NCBI GenBank assembly: GCA_964390645.1
Contig: CAYMLL010000126.1
Span: 1-20,071, forward strand
DNA: 20,071 nucleotides
Direction: 5' to 3'
From: CAYMLL01 sp964390645
Lineage (GTDB): Bacteria > Planctomycetota > UBA8108
This document shows, one piece after another, positions 6,389 to 15,526 of this stretch. A program made the translations under genes and the position numbers. Numbering within the stretch: position 1 is the first letter of the stretch; every line of letters starts with the position of its first letter. The notes beneath the pieces are model-generated. The model saw only the letters and a list, made by a program, of their open reading frames with translations. It was not told the origin of the DNA and did no database searches.

Positions 6389-8569
6389 ATGATCTCCCGC
6401 TCCGCCTACCTGATCGCCGCCCTCGTCACGGTGCTCGCCGGATCGAGCCGCGAGGTCGACGCTGTCGAGCGGCCTCCCGGTTTCACGACCGACGTTCTGC
6501 CGCTGCTCGATCGTTTCGGCTGCAGCAACGCGAGCTGCCACGGCAAGGCAGACGGCCGAGGTGGCTTCAAGCTCTCCGTCTTCAGCTCGGCCCCTCGCTC
6601 GGACTGGGCCCAGGTCGTGCAGCGAGCACGCGGCAGGCGTATCTTCCCGGCGTCCCCCGAACACAGCCTGGTGCTCCGGAAGGCAACGGCTCGAGTGCCT
6701 CACGGAGGTGGCAAGCGCTTCGACCGGGACTCCGACGCGTACCGGACCGTGCACCGCTGGATCGCCGCGGGAGCGCCGTTCGCCCCGACCGGCGAACCTG
6801 AAGTCACCGGCATCGAGATCGAGCCGAAGGCGAGCGTCGTCGCGGTCGGCGGAGAGCAGCAGCTACGGGTCAATGCTCGATTCAGCGACGGCAGCTCTCG
6901 GAACGTCACGGGCGTGGCGCTCTACCGCTCGAACGGCGAGTCGCTCGCGTCCGTCTCCCCGAACGGCCTTGTCCGGGTGAAGGACCGTCTGGGAAACGTC
7001 GCGATCACCGCAAGATTCCTCAGCCACTTCGCGGTCTTTCAGGCCATCGTGCCGCGCCCACGATCGAACGCCGACGAGGCCACGGCGCCTCGTGAACCGT
7101 GGAAGGAGACAAACTTCATCGATCGGCTCGTCCATGGGCGGCTGCGAGATCTCGGCATCGAACCGTCCGTGATCTGCGACGACAGCGGGTTCCTGCGCCG
7201 CGTCTTCATCGACATTCTGGGCACGCTCCCAACGCCCGACGAGGTCCGACGATTCCTGGCCGATCGACGACCCGACCGCCGCGCGCGAATCGTCGACGAG
7301 CTGCTCGAGCGGCCGGAGTACGAGCACTACTGGGCGCTCAAGTGGGCCGATGTCCTCCGTGTCGACCGCACTGCGCTCGGTCACAAACCGGCGTACGCGT
7401 TCACGAGATGGCTGCGCGAGAGCCTCGCCGCCAACATGCCCTACGACCGCTTCGTCCGGAGAATCCTCACCGCCCGCGGAGTGCTCTCCGACGTCCCACA
7501 AGGTTACTACTACAAGGTCGTCGGCGACGCCGGAAACGTCGCGAGCGAGCTTTCGCAGACCTTCCTCGGGCTGCGCATCGCCTGCGCCAAGTGCCATCAC
7601 CATCCGGTCGACGTCTGGGGCCAGCAGAGCTACTACGGGATGCAGGCGTTCTTCACACAGGTGAAGTTCGAGAGCACCTCGCGGGGCGAGGCGATCGTGA
7701 CAGGCGGCAACCCGCAGACCAGGCACCCACGCAGCGGCGAAGTCGTCTACCCCCATGCCCTCGGAACGGTCATGCCGGATCATGCCCCCTCGGGAGACCG
7801 CCGTGCGCGACTCGCCGACTGGCTCGTCAGTGGAGAGAACCCCTGGTTCGCGAAGAACATCGTCAACCGGATCTGGGCGCACTTCACGGGTCGCGGTCTG
7901 GTCGAACCGGTCGACGACCTCAGCTCCACGAACCCGCCGACGAATCCGGAGCTCCTCAACGCCCTCGCGGGCCATCTCGTGGCCGGTGGATTCGACATCA
8001 AGAAACTGATCCGTACGATCACCGCATCGAGCACCTATCAGCTCTCCTCGTCTCCCAACGAGACCAACCGGAGCGACGAACAGAGCTACTCGCACGCCTA
8101 CCTGAAGCCTCTCGAGGCCGAGGTGCTTCTCGACGCCGTCTGTCAGGCGGCCGGTGTACCGGAGAAGTTCGAGGGGGTGCCGGCGGGAACCCGCGCCATA
8201 GAGCTCTGGGACAGCAGCCTGCCACACTACTTCCTGCGTGTCTTCGGTCGGCCACTTCGCAAGTCAGCGTGCGTTTGCGAGAGAAACCCGGACACCAGCG
8301 TCGCACAGGCGCTCCACCTGATGAACTCTCCCCGGATTCACGCGAAGCTGGCGCACGACGGTGGCAACGTCGCCCGCGCCGTGGCCCGAACACAGAACGA
8401 CGTCGAGCTGGTCGACGACCTGTACCTGACCTTCTTCAGTCGCCTGCCGAACGACGCGGAGCGACAATTCTGCTGCGAGTACTTGCGAGAGGCCGCGGAC
8501 CGCCGATCGGCCGCGGAAGACCTCGCCTGGAGCATGCTCTGCTCCATCGAGTTCGTGTTTCGACGCTAG
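6389..8569 (+). CDS. DUF1549/DUF1553 protein with haem-type CX4CH and CXXCH motifs and an Ig-like domain
   Basis: The 726-residue protein has a signal peptide (MISRSAYLIAALVTVLAG). Near the N-terminus CSNASCH (Cys45, Cys50, His51) lies in the planctomycete cytochrome-type region. Residues about 131-225 are a BIG2-like immunoglobulin fold (VTGIEIEPKASVVAVGGEQQ). DUF1549 spans about 242-430 (FIDRLV, DSGFLRRVFIDILGTLPTPD) and includes CAKCHHHP (Cys399, Cys402, His403), a CXXCH motif able to bind c-type haem. DUF1553 starts near 466 (RRARLADWLVSGENPWFAKN) and runs to the end. The family is abundant in planctomycetes and almost always encoded next to DUF1501, as here with a 37-bp gap. Its reaction is not established; an exported redox or polysaccharide-related role has been suggested by context. 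The start has only a weak GGACGG before it. The family call is firm. Confidence 0.93.
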   Translation: MISRSAYLIAALVTVLAGSSREVDAVERPPGFTTDVLPLLDRFGCSNASCHGKADGRGGFKLSVFSSAPRSDWAQVVQRARGRRIFPASPEHSLVLRKATARVPHGGGKRFDRDSDAYRTVHRWIAAGAPFAPTGEPEVTGIEIEPKASVVAVGGEQQLRVNARFSDGSSRNVTGVALYRSNGESLASVSPNGLVRVKDRLGNVAITARFLSHFAVFQAIVPRPRSNADEATAPREPWKETNFIDRLVHGRLRDLGIEPSVICDDSGFLRRVFIDILGTLPTPDEVRRFLADRRPDRRARIVDELLERPEYEHYWALKWADVLRVDRTALGHKPAYAFTRWLRESLAANMPYDRFVRRILTARGVLSDVPQGYYYKVVGDAGNVASELSQTFLGLRIACAKCHHHPVDVWGQQSYYGMQAFFTQVKFESTSRGEAIVTGGNPQTRHPRSGEVVYPHALGTVMPDHAPSGDRRARLADWLVSGENPWFAKNIVNRIWAHFTGRGLVEPVDDLSSTNPPTNPELLNALAGHLVAGGFDIKKLIRTITASSTYQLSSSPNETNRSDEQSYSHAYLKPLEAEVLLDAVCQAAGVPEKFEGVPAGTRAIELWDSSLPHYFLRVFGRPLRKSACVCERNPDTSVAQALHLMNSPRIHAKLAHDGGNVARAVARTQNDVELVDDLYLTFFSRLPNDAERQFCCEYLREAADRRSAAEDLAWSMLCSIEFVFRR

Positions 8570-8606
8570 AAGGTGCCTCCCTCACGACATCAACGGAAAC
8601 GCCCCC

Positions 8607-9920
8607 ATGAGTAACGAGCGACGATACCACGACGCGCTCCGACGGCGGGACGTGCTGCGAGTCGGCTCTCTAGGCGCCTTCGGATTCGGCCTGAACCTGC
8701 CGCAGATGCTCTCCCTCGAGACGGCCCACGCCGATGCGAAGCTGCCGGGCCCGAGACGTGAGGTGTCGGTCATCTATCTCTTCCTCGCCGGCGGTCTCAG
8801 CACGATCGACACCTTCGACATGAAGCCGGACGCGCCCACCGAGGTCCGTGGCGAGTTCGACTCAATCTCGACCACGGTTCCGGGAATCCGGTACTGCGAG
8901 CACTTGCCTCGTCTCGCTCGTCACGCCACGAAACTGTCGCTGATCCGCTCCTTCGTCCACGGGAACAACGGGCACGGTGAAGCCGACAAGTACATGCTCA
9001 CCGGATATCTGCGCGAGGAGCGCCCGTCGTTCGGGTCCATCATCTCGGAGGCCGGGCACGCACAGCCCGGTGGACGCAACGTCCCTCCGTACGTGGTCTT
9101 CCCGCGCATGCACCCCGCTGCGGGACCGGCGTTTCTCGGCTCGACGCCCGCCCCTTTCTTCATCGACGCGGACCCGAGCGACCCGGGGTTTGCCGTGCCG
9201 GACCTGATTCCCCCTCTCGAAGTCGACAGCACGCGGCTTGCCGATCGCACGCGACTGCTGCACCAGGTGGATCGCCTTCATCGACACGTCGACCGCAGAA
9301 GCCAGGCCGCGTCTTTCGCGAAGTTTCGCGAGCGCGCATTTCGGCTGATGACGTCATCCGAAGCGAAGAGTGCCTTCGACATCCAGGCGGAAACCGAGTC
9401 GGTGCGAACAGCCTACGGCAGCCATACCCTCGGGCAATCGTGCCTTCTTGCGCGCCGGCTTGTCCAGGCGGGCGTGCGCTACACGATGATCACCCACAAC
9501 AACTGGGACACGCACGAGAACAACTTCGGAGACCTGAAGACGAATCTGCTGCCACAGCTCGACCAGGGAGTATCAGCGCTCCTGGGAGATCTCGAAGATC
9601 GCGGTCTGCTCGACAGCACCCTGGTGGTCATCACCGGCGAGTTCGGCCGCACCCCGAAGATCAACAAGAACGCCGGTCGGGACCACTGGGGAAACTGCTT
9701 CACCGTGGCACTCGCCGGCGGTGGCGTACAGGGAGGTCGCATCCATGGCGAGTCGGACAAGTGGACGAACGCCCCGACAAAGGATCCGGTTCGTCCTCTC
9801 GACTTCGCCGCAACGATGTTCCACATCCTGGGACTGGACCCCCGCAGAGTGGTTCATGCCCTCGATGGACGGCCGATGCACCTCCTCGACGAGGGGCGGA
9901 TCATACGAGAGCTTCTCTGA
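8607..9920 (+). CDS. DUF1501 family protein, Tat-exported
   Basis: The 437-residue protein opens with a twin-arginine signal (RRRDVLRVGSLGAFGFGLNL at residues 12-31), so it is exported folded, probably with a bound metal. DUF1501 belongs to the alkaline phosphatase/sulfatase-like fold. Visible family motifs are VIYLFLAGGLSTIDTFDMKP near the N-terminus, HNNWDTHENNF, VVITGEFGRTPKINKNAGRD followed by HWGNC, and AGGGVQGGRIHGESDKW. The His and Asp residues in these segments are the likely metal ligands. It is the middle gene of a three-gene run: 37 bp after the DUF1549/1553 gene and 10 bp before the PPC gene. The partner protein probably forms a complex or shared pathway with it. The substrate is unknown. 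A weak GGAAA lies before the ATG. Confidence 0.93.
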   Translation: MSNERRYHDALRRRDVLRVGSLGAFGFGLNLPQMLSLETAHADAKLPGPRREVSVIYLFLAGGLSTIDTFDMKPDAPTEVRGEFDSISTTVPGIRYCEHLPRLARHATKLSLIRSFVHGNNGHGEADKYMLTGYLREERPSFGSIISEAGHAQPGGRNVPPYVVFPRMHPAAGPAFLGSTPAPFFIDADPSDPGFAVPDLIPPLEVDSTRLADRTRLLHQVDRLHRHVDRRSQAASFAKFRERAFRLMTSSEAKSAFDIQAETESVRTAYGSHTLGQSCLLARRLVQAGVRYTMITHNNWDTHENNFGDLKTNLLPQLDQGVSALLGDLEDRGLLDSTLVVITGEFGRTPKINKNAGRDHWGNCFTVALAGGGVQGGRIHGESDKWTNAPTKDPVRPLDFAATMFHILGLDPRRVVHALDGRPMHLLDEGRIIRELL

Positions 9921-9930
9921 GAGATCGCCA

Positions 9931-12333
9931 GTGAGCCCCCGGAGGACACCACTACCACTACTCCTTGTCGTCGGCTGCGTGCTCCTGAAGTTCGTCCCGG
10001 CGGACGCCATCGGCCCGGAGGCGCTCTACATATTCCCGGCGGGCGGTCAGCGTGGAACGACGGTGAACTTCAACGTTGGAGGACTCTACCTCCACGACGG
10101 CTGCGCCTTCGAGATGGAATCGGCCGCGACCTCCGGTGTCGAGCCCTGCGACCGCATCGAGCGCACCGCAACGACTCGCTTCGATCAGGAGGTCCGTCCG
10201 CAGACGGAGTTTCCACAGGAGCTGCTGATCCCCTCCGACTACGCGGGCAGCGTCCGCATCGCCGCGAACGCGACCGCAACGACCTGCCGATGGCGGGTCT
10301 GGACCGCACAGGGGATCACGTCGCCGCGCCCCTTCGTCATCGGCGACCTGCGCGAGATCATCGAGGACGAGATCTCCGGCGACCCGATCCCGACACCGGT
10401 CGAGCTGCCGCTGACGATCAACGGGCGCATCTACCCGCGGGAGGACGTCGACGTCTGGAAGCTCGAGGCCAGGAAGGGCCAGTCGATCACTTGCGAGGTC
10501 AACGCGTCGCGCATCGGGTCGACTCTCGATTCTCGTCTGGAGGTCCGCGACGAAAGAGGGCTACTCATCGCGGAAAACGTCGACCACTTCGGCTCGGACT
10601 CCCTCCTGCGATTCACTGCACCTCGGGACGGGGACTACTTCATCCACATCCACGACATCCGCTTCGGCGGACTTCCGAGCGCAGTGTACCGTCTGACCTT
10701 GACCGCCGGCCCCTGGGCGGACACCATCTATCCTCTCGGCGGCCGCCGCGGCGCGGAGTCGAGCTTCGAGCTCGTCGGCCAGGCGCTCCCGTCCATGCCG
10801 GTGACGATCGCTCTTCCCGCTGAGCCCGGGGAAGCGGGGACAACGAGGGACTTCGCTCCGCGGCTGCACATCGACGGCACCCCGCTGAATGAGGTTCTAC
10901 TGGATATCGGGGAGCTCCCCGAGCTGCTAGAGTCCGAACCAAACGACGCGACCACCCACGGTAACTCGCTCGGAGTACCCGCAACGGTCAACGGGCGCAT
11001 CGGTTCGCCGAAGGACGTGGACACCTGGACGATCGAGGCGCGCAAGGACGAGACGCTCCTCCTCCAGTTCCGCGCCCTGCGTTCGGGCTTGCCGCTCGTT
11101 CCACGGGTCGTCGTGCTCGACGCCGGCGGCCAGCAACTCCACGAGGGACGCACACGCAGCGAGTTCAAGGTGCCGGCGGACGGTGTCTATCACCTCCGCA
11201 TCGAGGACCTCTTCGGTGGGCGAGGAGGTCCGCGATTCGTCTACCGACTCGAGGTGTCTCATGGTGCGGTGTGGCAGCCGCCCGGCTTCACGCTGGAGCC
11301 AGGCCAGCTCGAATGCGCGATCGTCAGAGGCGGCTCCACGGAGCTGACGGTGAACACGAGGCGATTCGGGGGGCTGACGGGAGACATCGAGCTCCACGTG
11401 GACGGCCTGCCGGAAGGCGTCACCGCGCTGCCGACGAGGATCCCCGCAGGAAAAGCCTCCGCCAAGATCAAGCTCACCGCAACGCCCGAAGCTCGCGTCG
11501 GTGGGTCAAGACTGAGAGTGCGCGGGTCTTTCAACATCGGACTGCGGCGAGTAACGCTCATCGCCACTCGCTCCATGGACGCCGGTCGCAGCCGATTCGA
11601 CAGCGTCCTCCTCGTCGTCACCCTGCCGACTCCGTTCAAGTTCAACGGCGAGTACGAGCTCCCCTTCGCTCTTCAGGGTACGGTTCATTACCGACGACTG
11701 AAAATCGACCGTGGCGGCCACGAGGGACCGATCCGCTTCCGGCTCGCTGATCGTCAGATTCGCCACCAACAGGGAACTACGGGTCCGACGATCACCGTAC
11801 CGGCAGGCGTCGACGAGTTCGACTACCCTCTGGCGATCTCGACGTGGACGGAGGTCGGACTGACGAGCCGCACGGTGCTCATGGCCTTTGCTGACGTCGA
11901 GGACGGTTACGGCGGCACGCATACCGTCGCGTACACATCGGTCGCGACGACCGCCCAGGTCATGATGCAGCCGAACGCGGGGCCGCTAAGCGTCGAGACC
12001 GATCGGCCGGCGCTCACCGCCTCGCCGGGCCTTGACGCGGTCGAGCTGCGAGTACGCGTCCGCCGCGACCCCCGCCTCCCGATGCCGGTACACGTCGAGC
12101 TCGTGACGGCGAGGCATATCCGGGGAGTCGAGACCACGCCGATCGAGCTTTCTCCATCACAGCATGAGGCCGTTCTTCGCATTCGTTTCGCGGAGAACGC
12201 CGGGCCGTTCAACACACCCCTCGCCGTGCAAGCGACCGCCCGGTTGACACGGGCCGTCACCATCCGCGGTCGTCCGCTGCGCAAGGGCGACCGGGTCGTC
12301 GCAGTCGCACCGGTCGAGATCGTCAGCCGCTGA
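9931..12333 (+). CDS. Secreted PPC-domain protein, third gene of the DUF1549-DUF1501 cassette
   Basis: The GTG at 9931 is chosen as start. It lies 10 bp after the DUF1501 stop, has a purine-rich GAGAGA upstream, and opens a signal peptide (MSPRRTPLPLLLVVGCVLLK). An in-frame ATG at 9721 lies inside DUF1501 and would bury the signal. The 800-residue product has an N-terminal planctomycete segment (ALYIFPAGGQRGTTVNFNVG). Two PPC (pre-peptidase C-terminal) beta-sandwiches follow, at about 150-255 (NGRIYPREDVDVWKLEARKG) and 330-440 (NGRIGSPKDVDTWTIEARKD). After these come Ig-like beta-rich repeats to the end. No protease catalytic domain is visible, so it is probably a structural or binding partner. 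Position and orientation make it the third cistron of one operon; its function is not known. Confidence 0.88.
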   Translation: MSPRRTPLPLLLVVGCVLLKFVPADAIGPEALYIFPAGGQRGTTVNFNVGGLYLHDGCAFEMESAATSGVEPCDRIERTATTRFDQEVRPQTEFPQELLIPSDYAGSVRIAANATATTCRWRVWTAQGITSPRPFVIGDLREIIEDEISGDPIPTPVELPLTINGRIYPREDVDVWKLEARKGQSITCEVNASRIGSTLDSRLEVRDERGLLIAENVDHFGSDSLLRFTAPRDGDYFIHIHDIRFGGLPSAVYRLTLTAGPWADTIYPLGGRRGAESSFELVGQALPSMPVTIALPAEPGEAGTTRDFAPRLHIDGTPLNEVLLDIGELPELLESEPNDATTHGNSLGVPATVNGRIGSPKDVDTWTIEARKDETLLLQFRALRSGLPLVPRVVVLDAGGQQLHEGRTRSEFKVPADGVYHLRIEDLFGGRGGPRFVYRLEVSHGAVWQPPGFTLEPGQLECAIVRGGSTELTVNTRRFGGLTGDIELHVDGLPEGVTALPTRIPAGKASAKIKLTATPEARVGGSRLRVRGSFNIGLRRVTLIATRSMDAGRSRFDSVLLVVTLPTPFKFNGEYELPFALQGTVHYRRLKIDRGGHEGPIRFRLADRQIRHQQGTTGPTITVPAGVDEFDYPLAISTWTEVGLTSRTVLMAFADVEDGYGGTHTVAYTSVATTAQVMMQPNAGPLSVETDRPALTASPGLDAVELRVRVRRDPRLPMPVHVELVTARHIRGVETTPIELSPSQHEAVLRIRFAENAGPFNTPLAVQATARLTRAVTIRGRPLRKGDRVVAVAPVEIVSR

Positions 12334-12409
12334 TTCTGCGTATACTTGTCCGCTGCAGTCCACGACGCCGCATTCCCGTTCCGCTCCCGATCCCCAACAG
12401 AGGTAAGTC

Positions 12410-13915
12410 ATGGAAACCACGACCGAGAAGAGGCTGTCACAAACCGTCCGCGATTTCCTCTCATCCCCCAGAAAGATGCTCATCGGTGGCGACTGGGTGA
12501 ACTCCTCCTCGGGAAAGACGTTTCCGGTCTTCGATCCGTCCAGCGGTGAGACCGTCGCCCACGTGGCCGAGGGCGATCGCGAGGACATCGAGCGTGCGGT
12601 GACTGCCGCTCGGAACGCGTTCGAGGACGGCCCGTGGCGAAAGTTGACACCGTCGGAGCGCGGACGCATCGTCTGGAAGCTCGGAGAGCTGATTCTCGAG
12701 AACGCCGACGAGCTCGCCGAACTCGAATCCGTCGACAACGGCAAGCCGATGGGCGTGGCACGGGTCGCCGACATTCCGCTGAGCGCCGACATCTTCCAGT
12801 ACATGGCCGGCTGGGCGACGAAGATCGAAGGAACGACGATACCGATCTCCGTGCCGTACGCGCCCGGCGCGAAGTTCCACGCCTACACGCTGCGCGAGCC
12901 GGTTGGCGTGGTAGGTCAGATCATCCCCTGGAACTTCCCCCTGTTGATGGCGGCCTGGAAACTGGGCCCCGCGCTCACCACCGGCAACTGCGTGGTCCTG
13001 AAGCCGGCCGAGCAGACACCGCTCAGCGCGCTTCGACTCGGCGAGCTGATCCTGGAGGCCGGGGTTCCGCCGGGCGTCGTCAACATCGTTCCGGGCCAAG
13101 GCGAGACCGCGGGGGCGGCGCTGGCCGCGCACAGCGGCGTCGACAAGGTCGCGTTCACGGGCTCTACGGAGGTCGGAAAGCTGATCGTGCAGGCGGCAGC
13201 GGGTAACCTCAAGAAGGTCAGCCTCGAACTCGGTGGCAAGTCCCCGAACATCCTCTTCAACGACGTCGAGGACCTCGATGCCGCGATCGGCGGCGCGGCG
13301 TCCGCAATCTTCTTCAACCACGGACAGTGCTGCTGCGCCGGCTCGCGTCTCTACGTCGAACGCGGCGTCTTCGACCGCGTCGTCGAGGGTCTGTCGGAGC
13401 ACGCAAGGAACATCCGGCTCGGTTCAGGGCTCGATGCCGAGACCGAAATGGGCCCGCTCGTCTCGGAGGAGCAGCTCGAGCGAGTCTGCGGCTTCCTCGC
13501 GAGCGGCGTCGAGGCGGGCGCGGAGACGGTCACCGGCGGCTGCAGGGTCGGTGACAAGGGTTACTTTGTCGAGCCGACCGTGATCACGAAGACGAGTCCG
13601 CAGATGAAGGTCGTCCGGGAAGAAATCTTCGGACCGGTAGTCGTAGCGGAACCCTTCGACGACATCGAGGAGCTGGTACCGGTCGCCAACGACAGCGAAT
13701 ACGGCCTCGCCGCCGGCATCTGGACGCAAGACATCAAGAAAGCGCACCTTGCCGCGGAGCGCCTGCGCGCGGGCACGGTCTGGATCAACTGCTACAACAT
13801 CTTCGACGCGGCCCTTCCCTTCGGCGGCTACAAGCAGTCCGGATGGGGACGCGAGATGGGCCACGAGGTCCTCGAGCTCTACACGGAGACGAAGGCCGTC
13901 GTGGTAGGTCTGTGA
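12410..13915 (+). CDS. NAD(P)-dependent aldehyde dehydrogenase, ALDH1/2-type
   Basis: The 501-residue length equals that of the ALDH superfamily. The enzyme oxidises an aldehyde to its carboxylate in the cytoplasm. Catalytic features are all present: Asn175 in PWNFP (oxyanion), Lys198 in VLKPAEQTP (cofactor), FTGSTEVGK for the nucleotide turn, Glu273 in LELGGKSP (general base), and Cys308, the middle residue of GQCCCAGSR, as nucleophile. The triple Cys matches ALDH2-like enzymes. The C-terminal PFGGYKQSGWGREMG is also typical. The start has GAGGT at 12400-12404, 5 nt before the ATG. It begins 76 bp after the PPC gene, so it may have its own promoter; TATACT at 12341-12346 is a possible -10 without a good -35. 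Substrate is undetermined, probably a medium or aromatic aldehyde or betaine aldehyde-like compound. The family call is certain. Confidence 0.96.
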   Translation: METTTEKRLSQTVRDFLSSPRKMLIGGDWVNSSSGKTFPVFDPSSGETVAHVAEGDREDIERAVTAARNAFEDGPWRKLTPSERGRIVWKLGELILENADELAELESVDNGKPMGVARVADIPLSADIFQYMAGWATKIEGTTIPISVPYAPGAKFHAYTLREPVGVVGQIIPWNFPLLMAAWKLGPALTTGNCVVLKPAEQTPLSALRLGELILEAGVPPGVVNIVPGQGETAGAALAAHSGVDKVAFTGSTEVGKLIVQAAAGNLKKVSLELGGKSPNILFNDVEDLDAAIGGAASAIFFNHGQCCCAGSRLYVERGVFDRVVEGLSEHARNIRLGSGLDAETEMGPLVSEEQLERVCGFLASGVEAGAETVTGGCRVGDKGYFVEPTVITKTSPQMKVVREEIFGPVVVAEPFDDIEELVPVANDSEYGLAAGIWTQDIKKAHLAAERLRAGTVWINCYNIFDAALPFGGYKQSGWGREMGHEVLELYTETKAVVVGL

Positions 13916-14174
13916 CGACGCTCCACCCGTAAATACGGACTCGGGGAGACTTTCGCGCGTTGGTCGCAGACCGGAGGCCCGACCTCCCGGTGCTTCAGAG
14001 CGGCGGGCAGGTCGTGGGGGGGGGGGGGCGCCCCCCCCGCCGCCCCCCGGGGGGGGGGCGCGCACCCCCCCCACCCCGGGCGCGCCCNNNNNNNNNNCCT
14101 CCGGGTGGTTCCGCGGGGGGGGCTGGTGGTGTGGGGTTATCCCCGCCACGCCGGCCTCCACTGTGAAGCGCGGA
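13916..14174. other. Assembly gap with flanking G/C homopolymer artefact
   Basis: Ten N occupy 14088-14097. On the left (about 14015-14087) are runs of 8 to 13 G and 8 to 10 C, and on the right (14098-14140) further G-rich sequence. Such sequence is typical of contig ends built from low-quality reads, not of a gene. No coding sequence is supported here. The true distance and even the adjacency between the ALDH gene and the next gene are unknown. Confidence 0.9.
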
Positions 14175-15230
14175 TCAACCTCCGAGCAGACGGGGCTCAC
14201 CTCGACGACAACGCCCGACGAGACAGGCGATGACGACGAGACCCAGAATCAGGACAAGCACCCCCGAGGGAGTCGTCGCGGGGATCTCGGGCGTCTGCGA
14301 GCACTCGACGCTCAGCGTCACCGCTCCCTCCTCACTCGGACCGAACGAGGTGATCCAGATGCTGTAGTCGCCTGCACGCAGCCACGTCGTGACGGAGGAC
14401 CGATCGTAGTCACCGGGGCTCGCGTCGTCGTTTTCGGCCACGACCTCGGCACAGACATCATCGGTAACGAACAGGAAAGTGTCGGGATCCGAGGACGGAG
14501 CTGATGCCAGGTTGATCGTGACCAGCTTATCCTGATCGAGAGACAGGGATACGGTGCGCAGGTACCCGCGACCGCGAAGCTCACAGTCGCCCGGGGCGAG
14601 CTGGGTCAAGAACGTCTCGCCGCACGAGATGGAGTCGACCCGGCAGTCGCCGCACGGGGGCCGATCGCAGCCCACTGCGAGCTGGTACGACCCCGTCTCG
14701 CCCGGCGAGAATCCGGTCACCACAGCGTAGTGGTCACCCGGAGGCAGGAGAGCGGTCACGCAGGAGAGATCGTAGTTCCACGGCGTGCAATCATCGTTGT
14801 ATGCGATGATGTTGCAGCTCGAGCTCAACACGTAGAGATACGTGTCAGGGTCCGAATCTTCATCGGACGACAGCTCGACGGTGACCAAGACCGCGTCCTC
14901 TACCGAGATGTGCCAGACGTCGAAGAACCTCCCGTCGTCCAGAGTCGAATCTTCCTCCGAGAGGACTCCGTCTGCCGTATCACCGCAGCCCAGAAGGCCC
15001 TCCGCGGGCACCTCACAAGGGGCTCCCCCGACGACGCCGGCACCGCCCCCCTGACCACCTCCGGTCAAGCTGAAGCCGAGCTCCTCGTTCCTCAGAAAGC
15101 CGAAGGAGCCGACGGGCTGCTGCTTCGGGTTCGCCGTCTTGCTCCTGACAGCTTGCCCGCTCGCCAGGACCGAGACCAGCGGCAGGAACACGATGGCGCA
15201 GACGATCGGCAATGCGCTGGCTGCCTTCAT
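14175..15230 (-). CDS. Secreted two-repeat (PPC-like) protein with C-terminal transmembrane sorting-type tail
   Basis: The ATG at 15230 is preferred. It opens a good signal peptide (MKAASALPIVCAIVFLPLVS) and has CGGGAGAG (15235-15242) just upstream; an ATG at 15284 adds 18 residues before the signal. The 351-residue product contains two homologous beta-rich repeats. One centres on DPDTYLYVLSSSCNIIAYND and the other on DPDTFLFVTDDVCAEVVAEN, each with paired Cys. They resemble pre-peptidase C-terminal domains. A Cys-rich linker (DRPPCGDCRVDSISCGE) joins them. The end, EIPATTPSGVLVLILGLVVI plus a basic RCRRGE tail, is a tripartite anchor like PEP-CTERM/IPTL-CTERM signals processed by an exosortase-type system. 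No exosortase lies in the window. It is probably surface-attached; function unknown. About 300 bp of upstream DNA to the next gene holds no evident gene. Confidence 0.75.
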   Translation of the reverse strand: MKAASALPIVCAIVFLPLVSVLASGQAVRSKTANPKQQPVGSFGFLRNEELGFSLTGGGQGGGAGVVGGAPCEVPAEGLLGCGDTADGVLSEEDSTLDDGRFFDVWHISVEDAVLVTVELSSDEDSDPDTYLYVLSSSCNIIAYNDDCTPWNYDLSCVTALLPPGDHYAVVTGFSPGETGSYQLAVGCDRPPCGDCRVDSISCGETFLTQLAPGDCELRGRGYLRTVSLSLDQDKLVTINLASAPSSDPDTFLFVTDDVCAEVVAENDDASPGDYDRSSVTTWLRAGDYSIWITSFGPSEEGAVTLSVECSQTPEIPATTPSGVLVLILGLVVIACLVGRCRRGEPRLLGG

Positions 15231-15526
15231 CCAGCTCTCCCGTGACGCAACGAGAACTCCCCGGGGAGACGGCAGCTCACGCACCGGTCCCCGCGTGGGA
15301 ACAACGACTCCTCGACTCGCCGTCCAGGCAGTGCCGAACGCGCCCTCGACCCGCGTCGTCCGGCAGAAGTACCTCGGCTTCCTGACCTGGAGGATCCAGG
15401 CTGGAGATCACAAGCCGCCCCCGACCCTCTATCAGGATTACCAGAAGAATGACAAGACGTCTACAACATCAACGAGCGCGGCCCTTGTTTCCCCCTGAAC
15501 AGAACCGAACACCCGTCCCCGACGAC

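Noticed and set aside
6863..8227. Minus-strand 454-codon open frame
   Set aside because: It is antisense to DUF1549/1553 with no recognisable domain, and is a GC-driven artefact.
7099..8610. Plus-strand 503-codon open frame overlapping the DUF1549/1553 gene
   Set aside because: It is an Arg/Pro-rich shadow in another frame of a gene with firm domain identity.
9721..9930. An in-frame ATG at 9721 extending the PPC gene to 870 residues
   Set aside because: It lies wholly inside the DUF1501 gene and would place about 70 Arg/Ser-rich residues before the signal peptide. The GTG at 9931 gives a normal start.
12461..13402. Minus-strand 313-codon open frame
   Set aside because: It is antisense to the aldehyde dehydrogenase, whose catalytic residues are all intact.
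13960..14166. Open frame across the N run
   Set aside because: It consists of homopolymer-encoded Pro/Gly/Arg and unknown residues from the assembly gap.
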